64,000 bases of DNA, taken from assembly GCF_944393015.1 (NCBI RefSeq), contig NZ_CALXYQ010000012.1:1-64000 (forward strand). The letters are read 5' to 3'. The position numbers were made by a program, and so were the translations under genes. The notes beneath the pieces are model-generated. The model was not told the origin of the DNA. It did not search any database and worked only from the letters and a program-made list of their open reading frames with translations. Origin of the DNA: an uncultured Brachyspira sp. (GTDB lineage Bacteria > Spirochaetota > Brachyspiria > Brachyspirales > Brachyspiraceae). Positions 45,752-54,595 of this stretch are shown here, in pieces (positions within the stretch are counted from its first letter, which is position 1; every line of letters begins with the position of its first letter).

Positions 45752-46097
45752 ACCTGAATATGTTGAAAAAATATTCAATGGTAGTAAAAAATATGAAATT
45801 AGAAAATCTATTTTTAAAAGGAAGAATATAAAAAAAATTATAATATATTCTTCATCTCCTATTTCTAAAGTAGTAGGTGAATTTGAAATAGAAGATATAA
45901 TATCTGATGATTTAGATAATGTATGGAACATAATAAAATATGAGTCTGGTGTTTCTGTAGATTTTTTTTATAAATATCTTGAAAATAAAGAAATAGCATA
46001 TGCTATAAAAATAGGTAAAATAAAAAAATATCGTAAACCTAAAAAATTGGAAGATTTTAATATCCATTATGCACCGCAATCATTTGTATATTTATAA
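45729..46097 (+). CDS. ASCH-domain protein, partner of the PIN-GNAT-EVE gene
   Basis: 122 residues. ASCH/PUA-like fold: LSIKPEYVEKIFNGSKKYEIRK at the N-terminus, split by short turns, is the family signature, followed by VVGEFEIEDII and a helical segment, then the closing strand AIKIGKIKKY. It overlaps the preceding gene by 23 bp and has only a weak Shine-Dalgarno, so translation is coupled. ASCH proteins bind RNA or modified nucleobases. As the small second gene it could be an antitoxin or nucleotide sensor; this is inference. Confidence 0.8.
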   Translation: MKVLLSIKPEYVEKIFNGSKKYEIRKSIFKRKNIKKIIIYSSSPISKVVGEFEIEDIISDDLDNVWNIIKYESGVSVDFFYKYLENKEIAYAIKIGKIKKYRKPKKLEDFNIHYAPQSFVYL

Positions 46098-46112
46098 AAA
46101 GGAGCCCCAACA

Positions 46113-47297
46113 ATGACTTACCCACTCCCCACAGGCTGGCAAGAAAAGAAAATAGGTGAAATATTTAGTTTCATAAAAAATTATTCTAATTCAAGAGCTG
46201 AATTAAATGACTATGACGATATATCATATATACATTATGGTGATATACATAAACATTATAGACATAGAATAGAATGTAATAAAGTAGATTTTCCTAAAAT
46301 ATCAGCTGAAAAATTATCTAAAGATATTAATAATATATCATATGTTGAAAATGGTGATTTGATAGTTGTTGATGCATCAGAAGACTATGAAGGTACATGT
46401 ATAAGTGCTGAAATAAAAAATTTAAATTATAAATTAGTATCTGGATTACATACTTTTTTATTAAGAGATAAAAATAAAATTTTTGCTGATGGATACAGGG
46501 GCTATATTTTTTACAATCATGATGTTCATATACAATGCTGTAAGGTTGCAACAGGTATATCTGTATATGGTATTTCTCAAGAAAATTTAAAAAATATTAA
46601 AATTATGATACCACCCCTAGATGAACAAAAACGCATAGCAGAAGTATTGTCATTATGCGATGAGGTCATAGAGAACCTTACGGAGTTAATAGAGAAAAAA
46701 GAGCAGTATAAGAAAGGCGTAATGCAAAGACTTCTAAGCGGTGAAGTGCGATTCAAAGGTTTTAAAGATGAATGGACATTCAAATCATTAGAAAAACTTT
46801 GCAACATAAAAAAAGGAGAACAAAAAAATAAATTAGATTTAGTAGAAAATGGAAAATATCCTGTATTAAGTGGAGGAATGGATTTTTCTGGTTATTATAA
46901 TTCATATAATAGGGAAGCAAATACAATAACTATAAGTGAAGGTGGAAATTCTTGTGGATATGTTAATTTTATAAAAACAAAATTTTGGGCTAGTGGACAT
47001 TGTTATACATTGCATGATGTTAATATAGACAGTTTATTTTTATACCAATGTTTAAAATATAATGAAAATAAAATAATGAAATTAAGATTAGGCTCTGGAT
47101 TACCAAATATACAATTATCATATATAAGAGAATATACATTAAAAATTCCAAATTCTATCGAAGAACAGAAAAAAATTGCAGGGCTGCTTTCGGTTATAGA
47201 TGAGGAGATAGAGAATCTTAAAAAGCAGTTAGAACTTCGTAAACAGCAGAAGAAAGGGCTTATGCAAAGGCTTTTAACTGGGGAAGTGAGGATTTAA
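46113..47297 (+). CDS. hsdS: Type I restriction-modification specificity subunit, HsdS
   Basis: 394 residues with two recognition domains (about 5-165 and 215-340). Each is followed by the conserved coil, LDEQKRIAEVLS at about 169-180 and IEEQKKIAGLLS at about 350-361, each ending in LLSGEVRF- or LLTGEVRI-type sequence. The coils are more GC-rich and better conserved than the AT-rich recognition domains, as expected if the latter are exchanged. It determines the target sequence of the HsdM/HsdR complex. Shine-Dalgarno AAGGAG; 15 bp after the ASCH gene. Confidence 0.95.
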   Translation: MTYPLPTGWQEKKIGEIFSFIKNYSNSRAELNDYDDISYIHYGDIHKHYRHRIECNKVDFPKISAEKLSKDINNISYVENGDLIVVDASEDYEGTCISAEIKNLNYKLVSGLHTFLLRDKNKIFADGYRGYIFYNHDVHIQCCKVATGISVYGISQENLKNIKIMIPPLDEQKRIAEVLSLCDEVIENLTELIEKKEQYKKGVMQRLLSGEVRFKGFKDEWTFKSLEKLCNIKKGEQKNKLDLVENGKYPVLSGGMDFSGYYNSYNREANTITISEGGNSCGYVNFIKTKFWASGHCYTLHDVNIDSLFLYQCLKYNENKIMKLRLGSGLPNIQLSYIREYTLKIPNSIEEQKKIAGLLSVIDEEIENLKKQLELRKQQKKGLMQRLLTGEVRI

Positions 47298-47310
47298 AGT
47301 TTAGAATATA

Positions 47311-47398
47311 ATTGTATAATGAAAGGTACGATGCCGCATCTACATTGTACTATCTTAAAGTTGAGCAATACCGTGCGGGTTGCCCGTATGGCGAATAC
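47311..47398 (+). repeat. Structured motif upstream of hsdR, copy 1
   Basis: Begins ATTGTATAAT. CCGCA (47334-47338) can pair with TGCGG (47374-47378), and a small GCC-CGTAT-GGC hairpin follows, ending GAATAC. Its 3' 18 bp are identical to copy 2. Starts 13 bp after the hsdS stop. The family is not recognised. Confidence 0.7.
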
Positions 47399-47480
47399 AA
47401 AATAATTATAATCTTGGGGGATTAATTTTTATTTCTAAGATTGATTTTTAATTCTTGATAACTTTTTATTTTAATACTTT

Positions 47481-47569
47481 ATTGTATAATGTTGGATAAT
47501 CAGCCGCACCTACAGTAGACTATCTGTAATATTAAGAAATACGGTGCGGAATGCCCGTATGGCGAATAC
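47481..47569 (+). repeat. Structured motif upstream of hsdR, copy 2 (5' leader of hsdR)
   Basis: Begins ATTGTATAAT, exactly 170 bp after copy 1. CCGCACC (47504-47510) pairs with GGTGCGG (47543-47549), enclosing a TACAG/CTGTA hairpin. Then GCC-CGTAT-GGC and GAATAC. It ends 9 bp before the AGGAG of hsdR, so it may control hsdR translation or carry a promoter (TATAAT at its start). Confidence 0.7.
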
Positions 47570-47588
47570 GCGAATACAGGAGTTTTTT

Positions 47589-50500
47589 ATGAATGAACAA
47601 TACAGCGAAAGAATATTACAAAATAAAGTTATAGAACTTTTTAAAAATATGGGATATCAATATTTAAGCCCTGAAGAAGCTCTTAAAGAAAGAGATTATG
47701 ATACTAATAATGTGCTATTTAAAAATATTCTAGAAGAACAGCTTAAAAAAATTAATTACTTTATGTATGATGATAAGAAAAACAGCTTTTCAATAGATAA
47801 TATAAAAAAGGCTATAAGCGACTTGGATATGCCGCTTATAAAAGGATATCTAATCACTAATGAAGAAATCACAGAAAGAATTTTAAAAGGCGAATCATAC
47901 AAAGAAAAAATCGGAAATAAATACGAAAGCTTCAATATTAAATATATAGATTTTGACAATATAGAAAATAATACTTTTCATATCACTGAAGAGTTTACAG
48001 TAACTAGAAACTGCACAGAAGAAAAAGAAAAAACTAGAAGACCGGATTTGGTAATATTTATAAACGGCATACCTATAGCGGTAATAGAATTAAAAAAAGG
48101 AAGCGTAGACTCAAAAAATGCCATTGAGCAGATGGTGAGAAATCAGGAAGAAAAAGAAATAAGACAATTATTTAAATTCAGCCAATTACTAATATGTGCT
48201 AATGATGATATGGTTAAATACGGTACAGCAGGAACTCCGGTAAAATTATATAATGTTTGGAAAGATAAAGAAAATAATGACAATAAAAAAAGTAAAACAG
48301 GAAAAAAAGAAGAAAGCAAAGTAATGAATGCCCTTAAAAAAATAATTAAAGATAGGGTAATAAATGAAATAGATATCACTTTATACTCATTATTTGAAAA
48401 AGAAAGATTATTCGATATATTAGAATATTTTATCATATTTGACGGCACAGTAAAAAAAGTTACAAGATACAATCAATATTTCGCTATAAAAAAGACCATA
48501 GATAGAATACAAAATATAAGTCAAGGAAAAAGACAAGGCGGAGTAATATGGCATACTCAGGGAAGCGGTAAAAGCCTCACAATGTCTATGCTTACCAAAA
48601 TAATATCAAGAAAAATAAAAAACTCCAAAATAGTAGTAGTAACCGACAGAGTAGATTTAGATGAGCAAATTCACAGCACTTTCAAAAATACAGATATATC
48701 GGTGGAAAGAGCAACAACAGGTGCAAACTTGATAAAATTAATAGAAAGCGGTAAAAGCGTAATAACAACTGTAATAAATAAATTTGAAAAAGTATTCGAT
48801 AAAAAAGTAGTAATGGATTCGGCAGATATTTTTATATTGATAGATGAAAGCCATAGAAGTCAGTACGGAGATTTTGCCGTTAAGATGAGAAAAGTTTTTC
48901 CTAATGCATGTTATTTGGGCTTTACAGGAACTCCTTTATACAAATCCGAAAAAAGCACTGCAGAAAAATTCGGAGGCTTTATAGATTCATACACCATAAG
49001 AGATGCTTTGGAAGATAAAGTAATAGTGCCGCTATACTATGAAAGCAGATTAATAAATCAGGAAATATACGATAAAAAAGGCTTGGATTATAGATTTGAT
49101 TTGATTACAAGAGATTTAAAAGATAAAGAAAAAGAAGATTTACAAAAGAAAAATTTAAGTGAAAATGTGATACTTGAAAGCGAACAAAGATTGATAGTAT
49201 TAGCCGATGATATAGCAAAACATTATAAAACTAATTTGGCAAATACAGAGTTCAATGCCATGCTTGCAGTTGAAAGTAAATATCAGGCTATGAAGATGAA
49301 AGAAATATTCGATGCTTATCATAGCCTTGAAACCGCAGTTGTTATATCTTCTCAAACCGATGAAGGCAGCGACACTGACGAATACAATAAAAATAAAGGC
49401 TCAGAAAAGAAACAATATGTATCAGAAAAATGGAAAGCCCTATACAGCAAATACTCAAATGATGAAAATAAATACACAGAAGAAATAATCAAAAGTTTTA
49501 AAAAAGGCAGCATAGATATAATAATAGTAGTAGATAAACTTCTTACAGGATTCGATGCACCAAGGGCTCAGGTTTTATATATAGATAAAAAATTAAAAGA
49601 TCATGGACTTCTTCAGGCTATAGCAAGAGTAAACAGAGCATATTCCGGAAAAGATAATGGTATATTAATAGACTATAGAGGGCTTCTAGCCAACTTGGAT
49701 AATGCTTTAAATGCTTATGATAAATTAGCTAATTATGACCCTCAAGATATTGAAGATGTTGTATTCGATATAAAAGATAAAATCACAGAATTTAAAAATG
49801 CTTATGAAGATTTAATACAGTTTCTTCCGGAACTTAGTTTAAAAGAAGCCTACGATATATGCCCTCCACTTCTAAGCGATGAAGATAAAAGAAAAAAATT
49901 CTATGAATTATTTTTAAACTATTCAAAGCTTTTAAATATATGTCAATTCAGCGATCATTTTATAGAAAGTTTTGAATATGAAGAAATAAAAAAATACAAA
50001 GAACTATTTAAAACATGTGTTGAAATCAGAAACCGTTTGAGAATTACTCATCATGAAGCGGTAGATTTTAAAGAATATGAATCCAAAATGCAGAAATTAT
50101 ACGATGAGTTTGTAGGCACTGATAATAATGTTAAAGTATTAAATGAAATACCTAGCATATTTGATGCAGACTTTGAAAAAGAAATAGAACATCTAAACGA
50201 ATCAAAAGCAGACGCTATAATAAATGCCGCTAAAAGTGTTATAAAAGAAAAAATGGAAGAAAACCCAGAAATGTATAGTAAACTCTCAGAGAAAATATTT
50301 AATATAATAGAAAAATATCAAAATAACAGAATAAATGAAAAAGAAAAACTTTTAGAGGCAATGGAAGTGGCTTCAACAATCAGAGGAGAAAACGAAAAAG
50401 AAAATCTTAAATATGATGAGCGTATAAGAAATAATAAATGTGCAAGATCTATATACGATAACTCAAAAAAATATATAGATAATGATAATACATTAATAGA

Positions 50501-50729
50501 CTTCTCCTTATTTGTTGATGAATTATTCAAATCAAACAGCGGTATGCCTAATTGGCAGAATATACAATCTATAAGAAATAATATAGAAGGAGATATAGAT
50601 ATAAAATTATTTGAACTTGGAAATGAAAGCGAAGATAAAAAAATATTAAGTATAAGTAATGAAGAGATGAAAGAATTTTTAAAAATGCTTGTAAAAATAG
50701 GTTTAAATATATATGCAAACTATAAGTGA
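47589..50729 (+). CDS. hsdR: Type I restriction endonuclease motor subunit, HsdR
   Basis: 1046 residues from ATG 47589, chosen because AGGAG lies 8 bp upstream; the longer frame from 47544 runs through the repeat. Nuclease site (PD-ExK type) with D153 in RRPDLVIF and E167/K169 in AVIELKKG. SF2 translocase: Walker A region HTQGSGKSLT near 325, LIDESHRSQYGDF, FTGTPL, and the C-terminal helicase lobe with LLTGFDAPRAQ and QAIARVNRAY. It cuts unmodified DNA after ATP-driven translocation. It overlaps the next gene by 17 bp. Confidence 0.95.
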   Translation: MNEQYSERILQNKVIELFKNMGYQYLSPEEALKERDYDTNNVLFKNILEEQLKKINYFMYDDKKNSFSIDNIKKAISDLDMPLIKGYLITNEEITERILKGESYKEKIGNKYESFNIKYIDFDNIENNTFHITEEFTVTRNCTEEKEKTRRPDLVIFINGIPIAVIELKKGSVDSKNAIEQMVRNQEEKEIRQLFKFSQLLICANDDMVKYGTAGTPVKLYNVWKDKENNDNKKSKTGKKEESKVMNALKKIIKDRVINEIDITLYSLFEKERLFDILEYFIIFDGTVKKVTRYNQYFAIKKTIDRIQNISQGKRQGGVIWHTQGSGKSLTMSMLTKIISRKIKNSKIVVVTDRVDLDEQIHSTFKNTDISVERATTGANLIKLIESGKSVITTVINKFEKVFDKKVVMDSADIFILIDESHRSQYGDFAVKMRKVFPNACYLGFTGTPLYKSEKSTAEKFGGFIDSYTIRDALEDKVIVPLYYESRLINQEIYDKKGLDYRFDLITRDLKDKEKEDLQKKNLSENVILESEQRLIVLADDIAKHYKTNLANTEFNAMLAVESKYQAMKMKEIFDAYHSLETAVVISSQTDEGSDTDEYNKNKGSEKKQYVSEKWKALYSKYSNDENKYTEEIIKSFKKGSIDIIIVVDKLLTGFDAPRAQVLYIDKKLKDHGLLQAIARVNRAYSGKDNGILIDYRGLLANLDNALNAYDKLANYDPQDIEDVVFDIKDKITEFKNAYEDLIQFLPELSLKEAYDICPPLLSDEDKRKKFYELFLNYSKLLNICQFSDHFIESFEYEEIKKYKELFKTCVEIRNRLRITHHEAVDFKEYESKMQKLYDEFVGTDNNVKVLNEIPSIFDADFEKEIEHLNESKADAIINAAKSVIKEKMEENPEMYSKLSEKIFNIIEKYQNNRINEKEKLLEAMEVASTIRGENEKENLKYDERIRNNKCARSIYDNSKKYIDNDNTLIDFSLFVDELFKSNSGMPNWQNIQSIRNNIEGDIDIKLFELGNESEDKKILSISNEEMKEFLKMLVKIGLNIYANYK

Positions 50730-51420
50730 AATAATAATAGAATACAAAAAAATTAAAAATATCTATATAAGAGTAAAACCCGATTTAAATATATATGTTA
50801 CCGCCCCAAAAAGAGCTGCTAAAAAATACATATACGAACTCATAGAAAAAAGAAAAGATTGGATAGAAGAAAGAAAAGAAGCCATAAAAAAGAAAAATAG
50901 CTTTGATTTAAGCAAAAAAGAACTAGCAAGCGGAAATGAAGTATATTATCTAGGAAAAAGCTATATGCTTAAAGTATTAAAATGCAAAAAAGAAAATATA
51001 ATCCTTGCAGGCAGAACTATGTATATGTATGTAAATATAAAAGATAAAGAAGAATACAAAAACAGCGATATAAGAAAAAAACATATTCTTCTTGATACAT
51101 GGTACAAAAAAGAGGCATTAAAATTATTTGACTTACTTATAAAAAAGTACACTTCTATGATGAACTTAGAAATTAATACATTCACAGTAAAAAAATTAAA
51201 AAGTAAATGGGGTTCATGCGATACAATAAAAAAACATCTCACATTCAATTTGGAGCTTATGAAATACCCTATTTCTTCCATAGAATATATTGTGCTTCAT
51301 GAATTATCACATTTACTGCAGGCTAATCACAGCAAAAAATTCTATAATATAGTAAGTTTTTATATGCCTGAATGGAAAAAAGAGAAGAAGATTTTGGATA
51401 CATTTTTTACTAATTTATAA
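50713..51420 (+). CDS. SprT/YgjP-like zinc metallopeptidase of the restriction locus
   Basis: 235 residues. Zinc motif HELSHLLQANHSKKF near 196-210 (HExxH plus a later His), preceded by KLKSKWGSCD, the DUF45/YgjP signature. This family is frequently encoded directly after hsdR in type I loci, here with a 17-bp overlap, so it belongs to the same operon. It may process or remove HsdR or a DNA-bound protein. The biochemical role is not established. Confidence 0.88.
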   Translation: MQTISEIIIEYKKIKNIYIRVKPDLNIYVTAPKRAAKKYIYELIEKRKDWIEERKEAIKKKNSFDLSKKELASGNEVYYLGKSYMLKVLKCKKENIILAGRTMYMYVNIKDKEEYKNSDIRKKHILLDTWYKKEALKLFDLLIKKYTSMMNLEINTFTVKKLKSKWGSCDTIKKHLTFNLELMKYPISSIEYIVLHELSHLLQANHSKKFYNIVSFYMPEWKKEKKILDTFFTNL

Positions 51421-51514
51421 CTTAAAAGAAGTTGAAAAAAATATAAATTACACTATACTAAAAAAGCTTTTTAATCTTATAATACAAAATTAATAATATA
51501 TAGAGGTAAAAATA

Positions 51515-53014
51515 ATGGATTATAATGAAAAGTTATATAATGTATTTTCCAGCGGGGAGCAAAGATTAGAATCATGGATGGCTGCTGTATTTACTAAAGA
51601 ATATGATCATAATATGAAAATTGAAGAATTCAGAGATATATTATCACAATCAGATGAATATATGGTATTAGAATTCAATGAAATAGAAGAATCTAAATTT
51701 ATAAGAGATAAATCTAAATGGGAAGCATATATTAAACTGCAGTATTTACCTATGGTTATGGATGAAGACGAACATTCTTGCGGATGCTGTCAAGATGATG
51801 ATGAACACTCATGTGGCTGCGGGCATAATCATGACGATGAAGAGCATTCTTGCGGATGCGGGCATAGTCATGATGATGAAGAGCATTCTTGCGGTTGCGA
51901 ACATAATCATGACGATGAAGAAAATAATGATGAGCTTAGTTTTTATGTAGCTTTAGTTGATGCTTCAAGCGTTACTGAAAATGTTCCTGAAATATTTTCT
52001 GTAAACACTGTAAGAGAAGATGATTATAAAGAAGCATGTCAATGTAAATATGCTGTACATGTATCTACAATATTTGATAATCATCCGCTTACTGATTATC
52101 AAAGACAATTAAAATTATTGGACAGTTTAGTTCCTGAATGTTCTATATTTTTAGATATGTCCTGTTATACAGCACATTCCGGAGATTGGCTTTCTTATAC
52201 ATCAACTTTCGCTTTGCCGCCTTCTTTGGATTATCTATACACTATACATGCTGTTTATGATGATGATAAAGACCCTAACAAAGTTGAATACTGGTTCCAT
52301 ACTCATGGACTTTACAGAGTCGGTTCTATAGAATTAGAGATAGTTGGAGTTGAAGATTCAAATGCTGCTTATGGGGCATTGCTTAATACTTGTGCAAAAA
52401 TGTTTATAGAAAGAGGAGTTCCTGAAGCCGGATTCAAATTTAATCCTGCATATAATACTTATGTATGCTGGTTCCCTTGGCAGGAGGCTTTGAAGAAACT
52501 AAATATTGCTGATGATGTTACAGGAAGTGCAAAAGATAGAAATGACGGAGTACATAATACACCTTCTGGTATTTTGCTTGCTGTAGATGCTGATGGTAAT
52601 TATCATTCTCTTGATTATTATAAAAATGAGCTTACAGATAACCCTATGTTTATGATGAGTTATTTTGAAACTTCTCTTATGAGAGAGGCTGCTTTTGAAA
52701 AATTAGAATATTTTTTAGAATTATTAAATAAAAATAAAGGCGATGACAAAACTTCTTTCTTAGTAAAATTAGGATACGGCGAAACAGAAGAAAACCCTAA
52801 TGATTTGGAGCATTTATGGTTTGATGTTCATGACTTTACTAATGACGGATATTTTGATGCTACTTTAATAAATGAACCTTATAAAGATTTAGGTATGCAT
52901 GAAGGCGACAGAGGAATGCATAGCATAGAAAGACTCACTGATTGGGAAATATATTCAGAAGAAAATAACTATAATTCAAGAAATATATATTTATTATTTC
53001 AAGAAGAAGAATAA
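51515..53014 (+). CDS. DUF4026-domain protein with a His/Cys/Asp-rich repeat insert
   Basis: 499 residues. The N-terminal and C-terminal parts match the layout of DUF4026 proteins (a large cytoplasmic domain with many aromatic residues, about 145-495). Residues 85-137 hold four imperfect copies of a 13-residue unit like EEHSCGCGHSHDD, giving many Cys and His ligands for zinc or other metals. Shine-Dalgarno GAGG. No partner gene is evident. Function unknown; metal storage or sensing through the insert is inference. Confidence 0.8.
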   Translation: MDYNEKLYNVFSSGEQRLESWMAAVFTKEYDHNMKIEEFRDILSQSDEYMVLEFNEIEESKFIRDKSKWEAYIKLQYLPMVMDEDEHSCGCCQDDDEHSCGCGHNHDDEEHSCGCGHSHDDEEHSCGCEHNHDDEENNDELSFYVALVDASSVTENVPEIFSVNTVREDDYKEACQCKYAVHVSTIFDNHPLTDYQRQLKLLDSLVPECSIFLDMSCYTAHSGDWLSYTSTFALPPSLDYLYTIHAVYDDDKDPNKVEYWFHTHGLYRVGSIELEIVGVEDSNAAYGALLNTCAKMFIERGVPEAGFKFNPAYNTYVCWFPWQEALKKLNIADDVTGSAKDRNDGVHNTPSGILLAVDADGNYHSLDYYKNELTDNPMFMMSYFETSLMREAAFEKLEYFLELLNKNKGDDKTSFLVKLGYGETEENPNDLEHLWFDVHDFTNDGYFDATLINEPYKDLGMHEGDRGMHSIERLTDWEIYSEENNYNSRNIYLLFQEEE

Positions 53015-53157
53015 TTTTTAAATATTGTAAAGCTAATTATAAAAATTGTGAGCCTCTGGCAAGTTTACTTGACAGAGCCTTTGAGCGAACAATTTTTATT
53101 AGCAATAATAAAAAATAAAAATTGTGAGTGTCTTATAGATGCTCACAATTTTTTTAT
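53012..53157. repeat. Family A hairpin repeat plus terminator after the DUF4026 gene
   Basis: 53030-53117 is identical, in inverse orientation, to the stretch at about 39545-39637. It contains the GAGCC-TCTGGCAAG-TTTA-CTTGACAGA-GCCTTT hairpin. A second hairpin AAATTGTGAG/CTCACAATTT with a T-run (53117-53157) is a likely terminator. The rest of the gap to 53345 is AT-rich, with nothing recognised. Confidence 0.82.
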
Positions 53158-53345
53158 ATATTATCTCCTTATTTAATACATATAATCCCTGCTTCTTCAT
53201 AATTTTGTATAAAAATATCATAAATAATTACTATAACTAAATTCAAAAAATAGTTATTATTAGCTATAGCTTTTTTTATATTTTTACTTAAACTTTTACA
53301 ATAAGAATTCTATCTTAAGTACATTACATTAAAACGGAGAAAAGT

Positions 53346-54314
53346 ATGGAAAGAGCATATATAAAAAACATAGCTTATTACGTGCCAGAAAGAATATTAG
53401 ACAATAAATATTTTGAAAGCATATTAGACACTAACAATGAATGGATAATCACTCGTACAGGAATAGAAACAAGACATATGGCTAGAGCAGATGAAACTAT
53501 TTTTGAAATGGGTTTGAATGCCGTTAGAAACTTAGAAAAAAAAGGCGTAGATTTAAAAGAAGTTGATACAATATTAGTACCTACTGTAACTAAAGATTAT
53601 ATATTCCCTTCTATGGCAGGACAATTACAAAAAACATTAGGATTAAAACACTGCTTTGCTTTAGATTTATCTGCTGCATGCTCTGGATATATATATGCAT
53701 TAAACACTGCTACTTCATTAATAGAAAGCGGACAATGTAAAAATGTACTTATAGTTTGTAGTGAAAAACTTACTAAAGATATTAACTGGAAAGACAGAGG
53801 AACTGCTATTTTATTCGGCGATGCTGCTACTGCTTCATTAATAACATCAAGAAATGACGGCAAAGGCATAATAGGAATGCATATGCAAAGCGAGCCTGAT
53901 ATGAGTATTGTACTTAATGGAGGAAGTGCTTGTCCTATAAGAGCAGATGATTTAGAAGCTCCTGAGTTCAAAATACATATGGACGGATCTGAAACTTTTA
54001 AAAGAGCCGTTACAGAATTTTCTAATAGTATAGATAAAGTTTTAGAAACTTCAGGAAAACAATTAAGCGATGTTAAATATTTCGTACCGCATCAGGCTAA
54101 TTTAAGAATCATGCAGGCTGTAGCTAAAAGAATAGGTCTTCCTATGGAAAAAGTAAGCGTTGTATTAAATAAATTCGGAAATTGTTCTTCAACAAGTATA
54201 GGTTTAGCTTTAACTGATGCCTTAGATAATAATAAAATAAATGACGGTGATTTAGTTCTTCTTACAGGATTCGGAGGCGGATTTACTTGGGGATCAACTT
54301 TAATGATTTGGTAA
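53346..54314 (+). CDS. fabH: 3-oxoacyl-ACP synthase III
   Basis: 322 residues. Catalytic triad of KASIII: C112 in LSAACSGY, His in VPHQANLRI near 247, and Asn in KFGNCSSTS near 277. The family start pattern (YYVPERILDN, ITRTGIETRH) is also present. It condenses acetyl-CoA with malonyl-ACP to begin fatty-acid synthesis. The Shine-Dalgarno CGGAG is clear. The usual plsX/fabD neighbours are absent, so it is transcribed alone and ends at the terminator 54356-54385. Confidence 0.95.
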   Translation: MERAYIKNIAYYVPERILDNKYFESILDTNNEWIITRTGIETRHMARADETIFEMGLNAVRNLEKKGVDLKEVDTILVPTVTKDYIFPSMAGQLQKTLGLKHCFALDLSAACSGYIYALNTATSLIESGQCKNVLIVCSEKLTKDINWKDRGTAILFGDAATASLITSRNDGKGIIGMHMQSEPDMSIVLNGGSACPIRADDLEAPEFKIHMDGSETFKRAVTEFSNSIDKVLETSGKQLSDVKYFVPHQANLRIMQAVAKRIGLPMEKVSVVLNKFGNCSSTSIGLALTDALDNNKINDGDLVLLTGFGGGFTWGSTLMIW

Positions 54315-54355
54315 TTATAATACTTCGATTAATAATTTAATAGTTTTTTAATAAG

Positions 54356-54385
54356 AGGATAGTATTTTTATGCTATCCTTTTTTA
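54356..54385 (+). terminator. Intrinsic terminator after fabH
   Basis: AGGATAG pairs with CTATCCT around an AT loop, then six T residues. Confidence 0.88.
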
Positions 54386-54415
54386 TTAGTATATAAAAAT
54401 CAATAAATAAAAACA

Positions 54416-54444
54416 TTGACAGCAAAAATACTTTTCAATATAAT
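54416..54444 (+). promoter_or_regulatory. Consensus promoter of the second MATE gene
   Basis: Perfect TTGACA, 17-bp spacer, perfect TATAAT. The predicted transcript starts near 54451, about 143 nt before the start codon. Confidence 0.85.
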
Positions 54445-54450
54445 TAATAT

Positions 54451-54595
54451 ATGAAACTTGTTATTGAATTAAGCTCCGGCAATATTTAATGATTTTATTG
54501 TTCGGGGCATGCTAAAAAACAGTATGCTATAGTTCTTTATAGTTATTAAAAATTATAAAATTTTTAATATGTTTTTAATTCAAGGAAAGTTTCAT
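54451..54595 (+). promoter_or_regulatory. Cloverleaf-like 5' leader that hides the MATE ribosome-binding site
   Basis: P1: ATGAAACTT (54451-54459) pairs with AAGTTTCAT (54587-54595), and TTGAATTAA (54464-54472) pairs with TTAATTCAA (54575-54583). Between the two sits an internal loop holding the AAGGA ribosome-binding site. Inside: P2 GCTCCGGCAATA with TATTG(T)TCGGGGC (54473-54508), P3 CATGCT with AGTATG (54508-54526), and P4 ATTAAAAAT with ATTTTTAAT (54545-54568). This looks like a translation-controlling riboswitch-like RNA; no known class was recognised. Confidence 0.7.

Noticed and set aside
46113-47297. Invertible hsdS cassette
   Set aside because: The recognition domains have no inverted partner in the window, so phase-variable inversion cannot be shown here.
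47544-47588. 15-codon N-terminal extension of HsdR
   Set aside because: It overlaps the structured repeat and lacks a Shine-Dalgarno; the ATG at 47589 has AGGAG 8 bp upstream.
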